64,000 bases of DNA from a virus. Location of the stretch: positions 1-64,000 of IMG/VR virus record IMGVR_UViG_3300045999_011735; one strand, given 5' to 3'. Below the pieces are notes generated by a model that was not told where the DNA came from, ran no database searches, and was given only the letters and a program-made list of their open reading frames with translations. Shown here piece by piece: positions 16,861 through 24,814 of the stretch. A program made the translations under genes and the position numbers. Positions within the stretch are counted from its first letter, which is position 1, and every line of letters begins with the position of its first letter.

Positions 16861-18438
16861 TTACCTTATTAACCAAGTAATATCTTCATTACCATATTCT
16901 GTGGGCATTTGCCAAGGATTATTAGGACCATTGCCTCTAGCAGCATATGGATTCATAAAGCCTCGTTCTACTGAAAATCCAGTTAGTGAGGCTCTATCCT
17001 GCTCCATATTGTGCTTTCTAAATCTTAATGCAGTATCACGCAAGTAAAGACCCATACTAAATGACATTACTAAGTCGTCATTATATCCATCTTGAGCTTG
17101 TGCTTTACTATTTTTCCAAATAAAAACCTTCATTTCTTCTATTAATCGTTTTGAGCGTATAGTACACGATTTTTCATGTGTATACTCTCTAAATTTTTCA
17201 ATCATTAATGGTCTAGTTTTTACAGACGTTGTAAAACCAGCTATTAAATTATTATTTCCATCCATTCTTCTAGCCCATTGATCAGAGGTTAAAGCATCTT
17301 GTTTTGGAGAATAATACAAATTCGCATATCCCCTATCAATTGCTGTTTGTACTGTATCCCAACCTACGTTAGCGTTTTCTATTGATAATAGAGCATCATT
17401 ATATTCTGATGCTATTCCTACTAACATATGTCCGTAATCACGAGTACCAATTTGTCCTCTATATTCTGCTACTTGTGTTGCTGTTTCAATATCAAACACA
17501 TGACACGCAGAATAGTCTTTACCATCTCCTCTTGCTACGTCAGCTACTACTAAATAACTTTTACTATAGTTTGGTTGTTCCCAAATCCACAAGTTACCAT
17601 CTACTCCTCTTTTTTCAACTGGTTCTATTAAATTAGCTTCAAACCAACCTATAGTATCAGGTTCAAATACTGTATCACCTGAGGTTGCAAAATCGCAATC
17701 ACATTCTTGTGCTGCCATTCTTAAACCTAAATCACTGTCCTGTCTAATTCTCCACTCCTGATTTCTTTCAGGGTGTACACTCCAAGGCAAACGAATAGGA
17801 ACAAATGAATTGTCTCCAATTTCTGATTTTTGCCATGTTTGGTGGAACCAATTACCAGTACCATTAGGAGTAGATAATGCTATACATCCACCACCCGTAG
17901 CTAACGTTTGTTGAGCAGAAGCAAATATCTCTTCAATGTTTTCAATGAACGCGGCCTCGTCTATTATTAGTAAAGATACAGCTTCAGATCTACCAGCATC
18001 ACCAGCAGCAGAAACAGCTTTTACTTGAGAGCCATTTGCCAATTTAAGTAAGAGTTTGTTGTTCTCCAAAGGTTTCTCAGCTCCCTTTAACCATGAAGGT
18101 AAGTTATCATACATAAATCTTACCTTAGTAACCATGTTTTTGGCAGTATCTTGTTTAGTTGCTATACACAACACGTTTTTGTCTTTATGGAACAACATCA
18201 TCCATAAAGAGAAACCAGCTACAAGAGTAGAGATACCTAACTGACGAGATTTAAGTACTATATTATAATTATTTTTCTGGAATTGGTATAGTACTTTTTC
18301 TTGGAAAGGATATAAATGGAATTGTATGCGACCCCTAGTTGGGTGTTGGATCATACAATATTTTTTCATAAAGTGGGCAGGATCGGTCATGCACTTTACA
18401 TACTCCTGCTTAATTATGTCTTTAATATTTTCGCTCAT
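16861..18438 (-). CDS. gp17: Terminase large subunit, gp17-like
   Basis: A 525-residue packaging motor. The ATPase domain shows the Walker A variant KSRQLGIST (63-71), Walker B LLIIDEAA (156-163) and the coupling motif STPNGTG (189-195). The RNase H-type nuclease domain begins at VVADVARGDGKDYS with catalytic Asp300. The C-terminal tail is short. Its ATG overlaps the stop of the two-helix membrane protein (TAATG). No small terminase subunit is recognisable next to it in this window. Confidence 0.96.
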   Translation of the reverse strand: MSENIKDIIKQEYVKCMTDPAHFMKKYCMIQHPTRGRIQFHLYPFQEKVLYQFQKNNYNIVLKSRQLGISTLVAGFSLWMMLFHKDKNVLCIATKQDTAKNMVTKVRFMYDNLPSWLKGAEKPLENNKLLLKLANGSQVKAVSAAGDAGRSEAVSLLIIDEAAFIENIEEIFASAQQTLATGGGCIALSTPNGTGNWFHQTWQKSEIGDNSFVPIRLPWSVHPERNQEWRIRQDSDLGLRMAAQECDCDFATSGDTVFEPDTIGWFEANLIEPVEKRGVDGNLWIWEQPNYSKSYLVVADVARGDGKDYSACHVFDIETATQVAEYRGQIGTRDYGHMLVGIASEYNDALLSIENANVGWDTVQTAIDRGYANLYYSPKQDALTSDQWARRMDGNNNLIAGFTTSVKTRPLMIEKFREYTHEKSCTIRSKRLIEEMKVFIWKNSKAQAQDGYNDDLVMSFSMGLYLRDTALRFRKHNMEQDRASLTGFSVERGFMNPYAARGNGPNNPWQMPTEYGNEDITWLIR

Positions 18439-18680
18439 TAACCGTTAAATTTGATTCTTGAATATCTCGACAATAATATATAGGATAACCAAAAACAACC
18501 TGAAATGGAATAAAAGACGGCGTCCGCGGCCCAATAAGATCCAGTCAGGTCCATAATCAGCTTGAATAGGGCGTCGTAGCCAAGCGGCAGGAAGAACATA
18601 GCTAACATCAATGATAAGTTTTTGTATAGCTCTATTCGCTTCTTTTTTGATTGTTTTAAATATTTTATTTTTCGAATCAC
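18438..18680 (-). CDS. Small two-helix membrane protein
   Basis: The 80-residue reading starts at a GTG at 18680 and ends with a TAA that overlaps the terminase ATG. It has a basic N-terminus (YLKQSKKKRIELYK) and two hydrophobic helices (LSLMLAMFFLPLGYDALF and AVFYSISGCFWLSYILL). That is an ordinary inner-membrane profile and could fit a holin, but there is no proof. A second frame from an ATG at 18690 also stays open over almost the same bases; I prefer this one because of the coupling and the membrane pattern. Confidence 0.6.
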   Translation of the reverse strand: MIRKIKYLKQSKKKRIELYKNLSLMLAMFFLPLGYDALFKLIMDLTGSYWAADAVFYSISGCFWLSYILLSRYSRIKFNG

Positions 18681-18729
18681 CGTCGTCCATATATTTTTAG
18701 GTTAGTTAAACAATTTATAACCTGTTATA

Positions 18730-18738
18730 TATAAATAT
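18730..18738 (-). promoter_or_regulatory. ATATTTATA motif (candidate late promoter)
   Basis: The coding strand reads ATATTTATATATAAC, about 50 bases before the membrane protein and terminase unit and just after a terminator-like hairpin. Confidence 0.5.
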
Positions 18739-18751
18739 ATAATTAGAAAGA

Positions 18752-18773
18752 AAGCTCGCATTATAGCGAGCTT
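18752..18773 (-). terminator. Hairpin terminator
   Basis: An eight-pair stem, AAGCTCGC / GCGAGCTT, with a TATAAT loop. Only a weak T-rich tail (TCTTTCT) follows on the coding strand. It stands after the spanin-like gene. Confidence 0.7.
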
Positions 18774-18796
18774 AACTTAATTTATAACATCATATA

Positions 18797-19525
18797 TTAT
18801 TTTACCAATAATCCTAAAACAGTACCAGCAGCAATACCAACGCCAACGCCTTTAAACTTATTCCAAAATGCTTTCTTTTGAGCAGCTTTAAGATCTTTCT
18901 TAAGGTATTCACTTACTTGTTGTTGCATTTCGAATTGTTTTGACTTTAAAGCAATAGCTGAATCGGCTTGTACTAATGCTGCTTTAGAAAACATAAGTGA
19001 ATTTTGCAATGCACCAACTTGATTAGTTAAAGCACCGTTTTCTTGTTTTGATGTAGCTAATTCACCTACTAAATGATCTTTTTCTACTAGTTCAATAACA
19101 ATAGCGTTACCAACATTTTGATCAAGTGCTAAATCAACACCTATTTTAGGTACAGTATCATATCGTTTTACAAAAAACGTATCAATTACTTCTTTTGGTA
19201 AATTACGAAGAGCAGCTAGTGCCTCTTCTTTTGCTTTACGTTGCTGTTCTGCTTTAATTTTGAGAGCATCTACTAATATACCAGATTGTTCTGCAATACC
19301 TTCATATAATTCAGAAGAATCTTTAAAACGTTCTTTTTCTGCTACTGCTTCTTCAAATTGATCTTGCACTACAGCAATTTCTTTTTCTAAAAGTTGAACT
19401 TCTTTTTTGTATTTACTAGAACACCCAGTATCACGAATTAAAAACAATAAGATAAAACATAAAACTACAGTTATTGGAGTTTTATTACGTCCTACAAAAT
19501 CTAAAAAAGCATCAAAATATTTCAT
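18797..19525 (-). CDS. Membrane-anchored coiled-coil protein, spanin-like
   Basis: A 242-residue protein with an N-terminal membrane helix (ITVVLCFILLFLI, residues about 18-30), a Cys soon after it (TGCSSK) and a long coiled coil over residues 40-215. A second hydrophobic stretch closes the protein (GVGVGIAAGTVLGLLV). The first part looks like an inner-membrane spanin, which helps disrupt the envelope at lysis; the second hydrophobic end is unusual for that role and could instead mark a tape-measure-like or membrane-tethered factor. It starts three bases after the preceding gene. Confidence 0.55.
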   Translation of the reverse strand: MKYFDAFLDFVGRNKTPITVVLCFILLFLIRDTGCSSKYKKEVQLLEKEIAVVQDQFEEAVAEKERFKDSSELYEGIAEQSGILVDALKIKAEQQRKAKEEALAALRNLPKEVIDTFFVKRYDTVPKIGVDLALDQNVGNAIVIELVEKDHLVGELATSKQENGALTNQVGALQNSLMFSKAALVQADSAIALKSKQFEMQQQVSEYLKKDLKAAQKKAFWNKFKGVGVGIAAGTVLGLLVK

Positions 19526-19528
19526 TTA

Positions 19529-20590
19529 TTATTTTGTTTTAGAAACTTCATAGATGCTATCATAATCTTTAAAAGATTCTCCACTATTATCAATATCTTC
19601 AACACCTGAATCTTCCATTAATTCTTCATCATCAAGATCTACAATATCAACATCGGCTGCTTTAACAGAAGCAGGTTTAATTTCTTTACCTAATTTTTTA
19701 GATAATATTTTAGAAATGCTAGCAGCATCTACTGATTTGAATTTGAAATCCAAAGTAGTAAGTACTTTGTCTAATACTTCTGGTTCTAATTCTTTAAGTT
19801 TTGTAACTAAAGTATCAAGTCTTTTAGCTAAGATATCAGTACTAGCTTCTTTACCTTTTTGTAATGCTTTTTTATAGTCAGCAGCACTTAAATCGCCTTC
19901 TTCTTCGCGAATAGCACCAAGACGAATCTTAGAATCTTTATAGGATCTGATAATAGATTGAATTAAAGAATCATTATCAATAGTAAAAGAAGTTGCTTTT
20001 TGTGTTACAGGATCTAAAGTAACAGCTTGTGCTTTTTCAATATTTGCATCAACTGGTTCTTCTTCTGGTTCAGGAGCAGGACCACCTGAAATAAATTCTT
20101 CTTCCTCTTTATCAGAAACTTCTTCTGTTTCAGTACCACCAGTTGCTGTAAGACCATCTACACTAATCAAAGCAGCAAATACAGGATATATACGAGGCAT
20201 CAATGCTTTTCCTTTTTCATCTACAAACCCTAAACCAGCAGCAATTTCAGGACCAGTAATTTCACTTTTTCCTTCCAAAAACTTCAAAGTATCAGCTAAT
20301 TTTGATGGGCTAATAGGACCACCAGTTTTAATATCTTTAGCTTTTTCTTTAATATCGTCAGCTACTTTAAAGACAACAGCTTTACGAGCCATTTCCTCTA
20401 ATTCAACTGAACCACCAGCTCTAAGTGTTTTTTCAATATCAGCCTTATCTGTTGGTTTTAATCTACTGTAGTCAGGATCGGCCTTAGCCATATTAACTGA
20501 ACTAGGTCCGGCAAATAATTTTTCACGGATTTGAGCCTTAATGTATTCTTTTAAATCGCTTTTATTCATTTGTTTATAGTTTGTGTCCAT
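19529..20590 (-). CDS. Acidic protein with head-targeting-like N-terminus, unknown function
   Basis: A 353-residue, hydrophilic, acidic protein. The ATG at 20590 overlaps the stop of the kinase-like gene (TAATG). An internal ATG eight codons on gives MNKSDLKEYIKAQIREKL, closer in form to MKHSELKEMIRRAVRERA of another protein here, so the start is uncertain. Residues about 150-190 are a Glu-rich linker (EEVSDKEEEEF) and the C-terminal half is helical. It belongs to the unit with its own host-type promoter at 23.5 kb, although an ATATTTATA also lies across its start. Function unknown. Confidence 0.55.
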   Translation of the reverse strand: MDTNYKQMNKSDLKEYIKAQIREKLFAGPSSVNMAKADPDYSRLKPTDKADIEKTLRAGGSVELEEMARKAVVFKVADDIKEKAKDIKTGGPISPSKLADTLKFLEGKSEITGPEIAAGLGFVDEKGKALMPRIYPVFAALISVDGLTATGGTETEEVSDKEEEEFISGGPAPEPEEEPVDANIEKAQAVTLDPVTQKATSFTIDNDSLIQSIIRSYKDSKIRLGAIREEEGDLSAADYKKALQKGKEASTDILAKRLDTLVTKLKELEPEVLDKVLTTLDFKFKSVDAASISKILSKKLGKEIKPASVKAADVDIVDLDDEELMEDSGVEDIDNSGESFKDYDSIYEVSKTK

Positions 20591-21120
20591 TATAAATATT
20601 TACTAACCGCTTCTAACACAGCTTTAACGCGTTCCTCTGTTGTTCCTTTAACTTTTACTAATAGATGTGGTGGATTAGCTGCGAGTAAATCGCGTATAGT
20701 TTTGTCAATTTTATTTCTATATGCAATATCTGTTGTTCTAACGCCGTTATCTTCAACGTCTACACCAGCAGGATCTACGTAAACTACAAGATCATATTCG
20801 TTTTTTAGCATTAATGCTGTTTGTATAAACGACATTTTTTCATGCTCACTAATTGAACTTGCATTCATTGTAAATGCACACACATCCCAAATAGTACGAT
20901 CTGTAATAATATTTGGTTGTAGCAATTCACTAGTACGTTCAGCTAAAAATATAAATTGACCTTTTAATGTAGAATCTGTATTAAGTGGAATGCCCAAATC
21001 GCGCAAATATTTGCTACGTTCAGTTTGTACATTATGATCTTTTAAACGATCAGTTTCACCTAATGCTTTAGCTAATGTAGTTTTACCTACACTCATTGTT
21101 CCTACTAATCCTATTTTCAT
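20590..21120 (-). CDS. P-loop NTPase of the AAA_28/NadR-like kinase type
   Basis: A 176-residue protein with Walker A GTMSVGKT at residues 7-14, a kinase-type acidic loop in NIITDRTIWDV and VVYVDPAGVDVED downstream. The order resembles NadR-type and AAA_28 nucleoside or nucleotide kinases, and the length fits a single kinase domain. The substrate cannot be told. It is coupled by one-base overlaps to both neighbours, in the unit that also encodes the FAD oxidoreductase, so a metabolic or salvage role is plausible. Confidence 0.75.
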   Translation of the reverse strand: MKIGLVGTMSVGKTTLAKALGETDRLKDHNVQTERSKYLRDLGIPLNTDSTLKGQFIFLAERTSELLQPNIITDRTIWDVCAFTMNASSISEHEKMSFIQTALMLKNEYDLVVYVDPAGVDVEDNGVRTTDIAYRNKIDKTIRDLLAANPPHLLVKVKGTTEERVKAVLEAVSKYL

Positions 21121-21398
21121 TATAAACGAGTTTTAAATAATGGGTTTTTTGCTGGTGGGAGGCCATTATGGTTGCGTCTAAAATCTTTCATAACTTCAAC
21201 ATTACTACCTTGATAAATGCCCCAAAAATAATATTCTTTTTTTCCACCTGAAATTAATGCAGGACCTTCAGTATTATGGAGTACCCAAATTTTTTCTTTT
21301 GCTTTAGGATCTTTTTTATCCATAACATCATGCCCTAAGCGTGTTGTTTGGGAAATATACAACACCTCACCTTTTTCGGTTTTAATTCTTCTTTCCAT
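21120..21398 (-). CDS. Small protein with a GPA motif, unknown function
   Basis: A 92-residue protein. The segment VLHNTEGPALISGGKKEYYF resembles the short repeats (xxDGPAxxxxxGxxxYxxxG) found in phage and bacterial proteins of unknown role. Its stop is followed at once by the kinase-like start, and its own start lies inside the upstream gene. No catalytic residues visible. Confidence 0.55.
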   Translation of the reverse strand: MERRIKTEKGEVLYISQTTRLGHDVMDKKDPKAKEKIWVLHNTEGPALISGGKKEYYFWGIYQGSNVEVMKDFRRNHNGLPPAKNPLFKTRL

Positions 21399-21648
21399 TT
21401 TGTTTTTCGTTTATTTTTTTCATTTGTTTTGCTATCTTTTTTTCTTGCTTTGCTTCTTTAGCTCTTAATTTAAGTGCTTTTTCAGCACCAGCTTTGTATT
21501 TAATGTCTACTAAAACAGGTCCATTTGGGTTTTTATCTAAATCAAAAGTCCATGTTTCAGTAGTAAGTTCATCTTCATATACACGAGTAAACTTACGTGG
21601 TTTTTCTTCTATTGATACGTCTTTTGGTCTACCTCTTCTTTCTTCCAT
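21382..21648 (-). CDS. Small basic protein with an AT-hook-like N-terminus
   Basis: An 88-residue protein. It starts MEERRGRPKD, an AT-hook-like core (RGRP) that often binds AT-rich DNA, and ends in a lysine-rich helix (KEAKQEKKIAKQMKKINEKQ). The middle includes ETWTFDLDKNPNGPVLVDI. It overlaps the next gene by 17 bases. DNA or RNA binding is suggested by charge only. Confidence 0.5.
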   Translation of the reverse strand: MEERRGRPKDVSIEEKPRKFTRVYEDELTTETWTFDLDKNPNGPVLVDIKYKAGAEKALKLRAKEAKQEKKIAKQMKKINEKQNGKKN

Positions 21649-21667
21649 AACCTAAAATTACAAAATA

Positions 21668-23053
21668 TTATTCTGTTTCCAAAACTTGTGTTAATTCTAC
21701 AAGATGACTGTGTTGAATCAATTTTTCAGCTACATAAATACCTTGTGCACCTGCAACTGTAATACCACGAGCTGATAATGCATCGCCTACAAAGTGTACA
21801 TTATTAAAATTCACTAATGATAAATCGTGATAATTAACTAGTGGTTCAGGAGACAAATATTTTACTTCAGGAATATACATACCCCAATCGTCACCAAATT
21901 CAAATACTTTATTCATATTATCAATAAAGTTCATTATATAATTTCCATATTCTCCCATTATTTGGTTTAATTGAACTCCAATAATAGTATGAGAGGATAA
22001 TACAGAACATTTAATTGGTTGTCCTTCAGATGTTAAAGATGGTTTTCGACTTGGTGAATAATATAATCCGGCTTTGTCTCCATCATCCTTCCATTCACTA
22101 TCTTTATCAATAAAATCTTGACATTTTTGTACTACATCACGTGACCATTTAAATGGATCTTCAATACCCTTAATTTCCATTAGGATACCAAAATTGGTCA
22201 TATCATTTCGGAATTGTTCTCCTTTTTTAGCGTGGCCGTTGTAGCTGACGTCGCCATAAGTTTCCTCCACAGCAACGTAAGCCGCATTGTTATTAGTACA
22301 AAAGCTACGGAGAGATACATTATCAAATTTCTGATATAATTTGAAATCATATGATACATCAATTAATTTTTGGAAATATTTTTGTGGTGCTTCAAATCGA
22401 ACACCAATTTGTACTGATTTAGGTTCAGTAGGAAACGAATATTCATCAGATAGTTTTTGAGCAAAGTCAATACCTGATTTACCTACTGCAAATATAAGAG
22501 TATCATAGTTAATAAATTTAACATATTCTTGTTTTGGTTGAGAATATTCAACATAATTGTCTTTAAAGCTAATATCTGTTACTTCAGTAGTCCACATAAA
22601 TTTTACACCCTTATCTAACAAATATTGATACCATGCTTTAGCAATCTCGTGAAGGAAATTACTTCCAATGTGCCATACAGGAAACATTCTCAAACCAAAA
22701 TATGGTTTAATAAATTCAGGTTCCTCTTGTGGATCAGACATGAATATTTCTTCTGGTTTAGGATGAAAACGTCTAAAGTTACTAATAACTTGATCCATTA
22801 GTTCCATTGCCTTTTCATCACCACAATACTTGTTTAATTGGCCTCCAATTGCTGTATGGTAAGTTAATTTACCATCAGACCAACCACCAGCACCTAACAT
22901 GCCTGTCATTACTTCCTCAGGCAAACGATTAATAGGGTCGTTACCTTTGTCTATAATAGTGATTAATTCACCAGGATAGCCATTATCAACTAATTTAGTT
23001 GCTGCGTTAATACCAGCAACTCCTGCTCCTACAATTACGATTCTTTTATCCAT
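21668..23053 (-). CDS. FAD-dependent oxidoreductase
   Basis: A 461-residue flavoprotein. The FAD-binding GxGxxG is at residues 9-14 (GAGVAG), followed by NRLPEEV and GAGGWSDGK (54-62); the closing FAD motif FVGDALSARGITVAGAQG is at 421-438. The pattern resembles the uncharacterised FAD-dependent dehydrogenases of COG2509. The full length and both FAD motifs argue that it is intact. The substrate is unknown. It sits in a unit with a host-type promoter inside the otherwise late region, and overlaps the 158-residue gene by 19 bases, so it is probably made early in infection and acts on host metabolism or redox state. Confidence 0.85.
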   Translation of the reverse strand: MDKRIVIVGAGVAGINAATKLVDNGYPGELITIIDKGNDPINRLPEEVMTGMLGAGGWSDGKLTYHTAIGGQLNKYCGDEKAMELMDQVISNFRRFHPKPEEIFMSDPQEEPEFIKPYFGLRMFPVWHIGSNFLHEIAKAWYQYLLDKGVKFMWTTEVTDISFKDNYVEYSQPKQEYVKFINYDTLIFAVGKSGIDFAQKLSDEYSFPTEPKSVQIGVRFEAPQKYFQKLIDVSYDFKLYQKFDNVSLRSFCTNNNAAYVAVEETYGDVSYNGHAKKGEQFRNDMTNFGILMEIKGIEDPFKWSRDVVQKCQDFIDKDSEWKDDGDKAGLYYSPSRKPSLTSEGQPIKCSVLSSHTIIGVQLNQIMGEYGNYIMNFIDNMNKVFEFGDDWGMYIPEVKYLSPEPLVNYHDLSLVNFNNVHFVGDALSARGITVAGAQGIYVAEKLIQHSHLVELTQVLETE

Positions 23054-23511
23054 ATTGGTTTATTGTTTAATTTGTTCCAGTTTAATCCTTTAATTTTTAC
23101 TTTATCTTGAATATAATAAGTTTTATAGGCCTCAATTGTATCTTCATTTTTATATTCTTCAGGCATTGCTTGTGGTGGTGGAGTAAAACCAGCATCGGGA
23201 ATATTAGGTTCATTATCACGACACCATTCAATTACATCTTGTGTTTTATGACGTTTGCCATAACGTTTATTAAATTCATAACACACCTCAAGACCGTGTT
23301 TTACAAGCCAACGATAATGTTGAATTGATTCACGTGTCCATTTAGTTGATGGATGGTTGAAGTGAGCACGTTTGTAAGGTGCTTCACCACCAACAGCCCA
23401 ATGGGCAGTACATAACATTTGAGCTGATTCAATTTGCATTTTGCGAACATGATCGTCGCAAAGCTCTTGTGCAGCAACAATTGGATCAGCGTTAATATAA
23501 AATATATTCAT
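23035..23511 (-). CDS. Conserved phage protein, unknown function
   Basis: A 158-residue protein. The start MNIFYINADPIVAAQELCDD and HVRKMQIESAQMLCTAHW, then KWTRESIQHYRWLVKHG and a C-terminal PQAMPEEYK, is a pattern I know from a widespread family in T4-like and other large phages, with conserved Asp, His and Cys, but no activity that I can name with confidence. It is the first gene of the unit led by the host-type promoter at 23.5 kb, ten bases or less from the expected transcript start. Confidence 0.7.
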   Translation of the reverse strand: MNIFYINADPIVAAQELCDDHVRKMQIESAQMLCTAHWAVGGEAPYKRAHFNHPSTKWTRESIQHYRWLVKHGLEVCYEFNKRYGKRHKTQDVIEWCRDNEPNIPDAGFTPPPQAMPEEYKNEDTIEAYKTYYIQDKVKIKGLNWNKLNNKPIWIKES

Positions 23512-23516
23512 ATTTT

Positions 23517-23545
23517 AAAAATAATATTTTTATTTGGTTTCCCAA
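23517..23545 (-). promoter_or_regulatory. Host-type promoter (TTG-N19-TATTTTT)
   Basis: The coding strand carries TTGGGAAACC, 19 bases between TTG and TATTTTT, then the 158-residue gene. It fits the Bacteroidota pattern and shares the AAACC extension seen in the early promoters of the right arm. It comes directly after a strong terminator. Confidence 0.6.
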
Positions 23546-23575
23546 AATAAAAAGTGGCGCACTTTCGTGCGCCAC
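23546..23575 (-). terminator. Strong rho-independent terminator
   Basis: A nine-pair GC-rich stem, GTGGCGCAC / GTGCGCCAC, with a GAAA tetraloop, then TTTTTATTTT on the coding strand. It ends the head-cargo cluster; its tail runs into the -33 element of the next promoter. Confidence 0.92.
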
Positions 23576-23640
23576 AGCTGCTATATATATAGAACCTCTA
23601 ATGAGGCGACTAGGCTATGAATCTAGTCTAATGTTTGTTA

Positions 23641-24447
23641 TTATTTTATATTTTGTTCAACCCATTTTCTAATTTCAATAGCTTGGGCTTTGTTATCTGT
23701 TGCTAATATATTAATATCATCTTCTATAAATTCTTCAACAGAACTAAAGTCTTTTGCTTTATTTAACATATCTCCATAATCTCCACCTAAATCACCACCA
23801 CCTAAATCTAAAAGATATTCGTAATATTTTTTCAATTTATCTTTATCAATATCTTCATTTAAACCACCACTAATTTCTTTGATTTTTTCTTGACAAAATT
23901 TAATGATGTCTTGTAAGTAATCAATTTGACCTTCTGTATTTTCAAAACCACCATTCATTAAATCTTGTTTAATGTCGTTGTAGATTGCTGGTTGGTTTTC
24001 ACTTAACTCTTTTTTTGACTCTTCGATATCTAAATCGCCTAACATAGCATCAACATCAGGTCTTGGTCTAGATGTTTTTGGTTCTTGTTGTTTTGAAGTA
24101 TATCCTTCTTTAGATATTAATTCTTTAACTTCTAAACTATTAAAAATAGGATTTACTGCTGGTTGAGGTACATTTCTTTCTTTAGCATAATCAATTTTTT
24201 GTACTCTTTTGCCGTCTTTTTTAGCTTTAAATAAGAATACTAAAGCAGCAAGTTCGCTATTTTTAATGCCTTCAGGTGCTTTACCAGAGGCTTTAGCTTG
24301 CTTTAAAATTTCTTCACCTTTTTCAGTGATTGTATAAGCACCACCAGTACCAGCTGTACGAGCCATTTCTGGAAGAGCCATTTCACTAATAGGCATATTA
24401 GCTAGTTTTTGCATTCTTTGTGCCTCTGAAATAAATTGTTTACTCAT
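23641..24447 (-). CDS. Winged-helix-like protein with RMQKLAN leader (putative head cargo)
   Basis: A 268-residue protein starting MSKQFISEAQRMQKLANMPI. FISE-A at residues 5-9 fits a gp21-type cleavage site and the RMQKLA motif is shared with other proteins and the scaffold end. Residues about 35-115 (GGAYTITEKGEEILKQAKAS, then ELAALVFLFKAKKDGKR and YAKERNVPQPAVNPIFNSLE) look like a winged helix; the acidic C-terminal half is helical. If the leader does direct it to the head, it could enter the cell with the DNA and act on early transcription. That is inference. Confidence 0.65.
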   Translation of the reverse strand: MSKQFISEAQRMQKLANMPISEMALPEMARTAGTGGAYTITEKGEEILKQAKASGKAPEGIKNSELAALVFLFKAKKDGKRVQKIDYAKERNVPQPAVNPIFNSLEVKELISKEGYTSKQQEPKTSRPRPDVDAMLGDLDIEESKKELSENQPAIYNDIKQDLMNGGFENTEGQIDYLQDIIKFCQEKIKEISGGLNEDIDKDKLKKYYEYLLDLGGGDLGGDYGDMLNKAKDFSSVEEFIEDDINILATDNKAQAIEIRKWVEQNIK

Positions 24448-24452
24448 GTTAT

Positions 24453-24791
24453 TTATTTTACAATGTATTGTTGATTTCCAATATTTGCACCTAAAAGTGT
24501 GCTTGTATTAATCATACGATATTCACCTTTTTGAACATCAAATACTGGTAGTAATCCTTTAGCAATTGGATCATAAGGTAATTCACCACCTTTTAGGTAT
24601 TTTTTTACACCAAAGCGAGCATTCATTACACGAGTAGTACCATCTTTTTTAATAAATGTTACAGTAAAAAAGGCACCTTTAGTGTCTTTAATCTTTTGGA
24701 CTAATTCATCACGACTAATAGGTACCGCTTGTTCTTTAACAAGTTTTTTTACTTCGGTAATAAGATTTTGTTTGAACTCACTTAGTTTCAT
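24453..24791 (-). CDS. Small SH3-like barrel protein with IxE leader
   Basis: A 112-residue protein. The start MKLSEFKQNLITEVKKLVKE includes LITE-V, a possible gp21-type site. The remainder (GAFFTVTFIKKDGTTRVMNA through RFGVKKYLKGG) has the look of small SH3-like phage domains I have seen described, with basic strands that could bind nucleic acid. Its ATG is three bases after an ATATTTATA motif. Function unknown. Confidence 0.6.
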   Translation of the reverse strand: MKLSEFKQNLITEVKKLVKEQAVPISRDELVQKIKDTKGAFFTVTFIKKDGTTRVMNARFGVKKYLKGGELPYDPIAKGLLPVFDVQKGEYRMINTSTLLGANIGNQQYIVK

Positions 24792-24794
24792 GTA

Positions 24795-24803
24795 TATAAA
24801 TAT
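24795..24803 (-). promoter_or_regulatory. ATATTTATA motif close to a start
   Basis: The coding strand reads ATATTTATATACATG, so the start follows within a few bases, as at the portal gene. Confidence 0.45.
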
Positions 24804-24814
24804 ACAACAAAACG

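Noticed and set aside
18445-18690. An 81-residue gene from the ATG at 18690 as the main product
   Set aside because: The alternative frame has the membrane pattern and its stop overlaps the terminase start; the 81-residue frame has an unusual composition. Kept as a finding, not as a feature.
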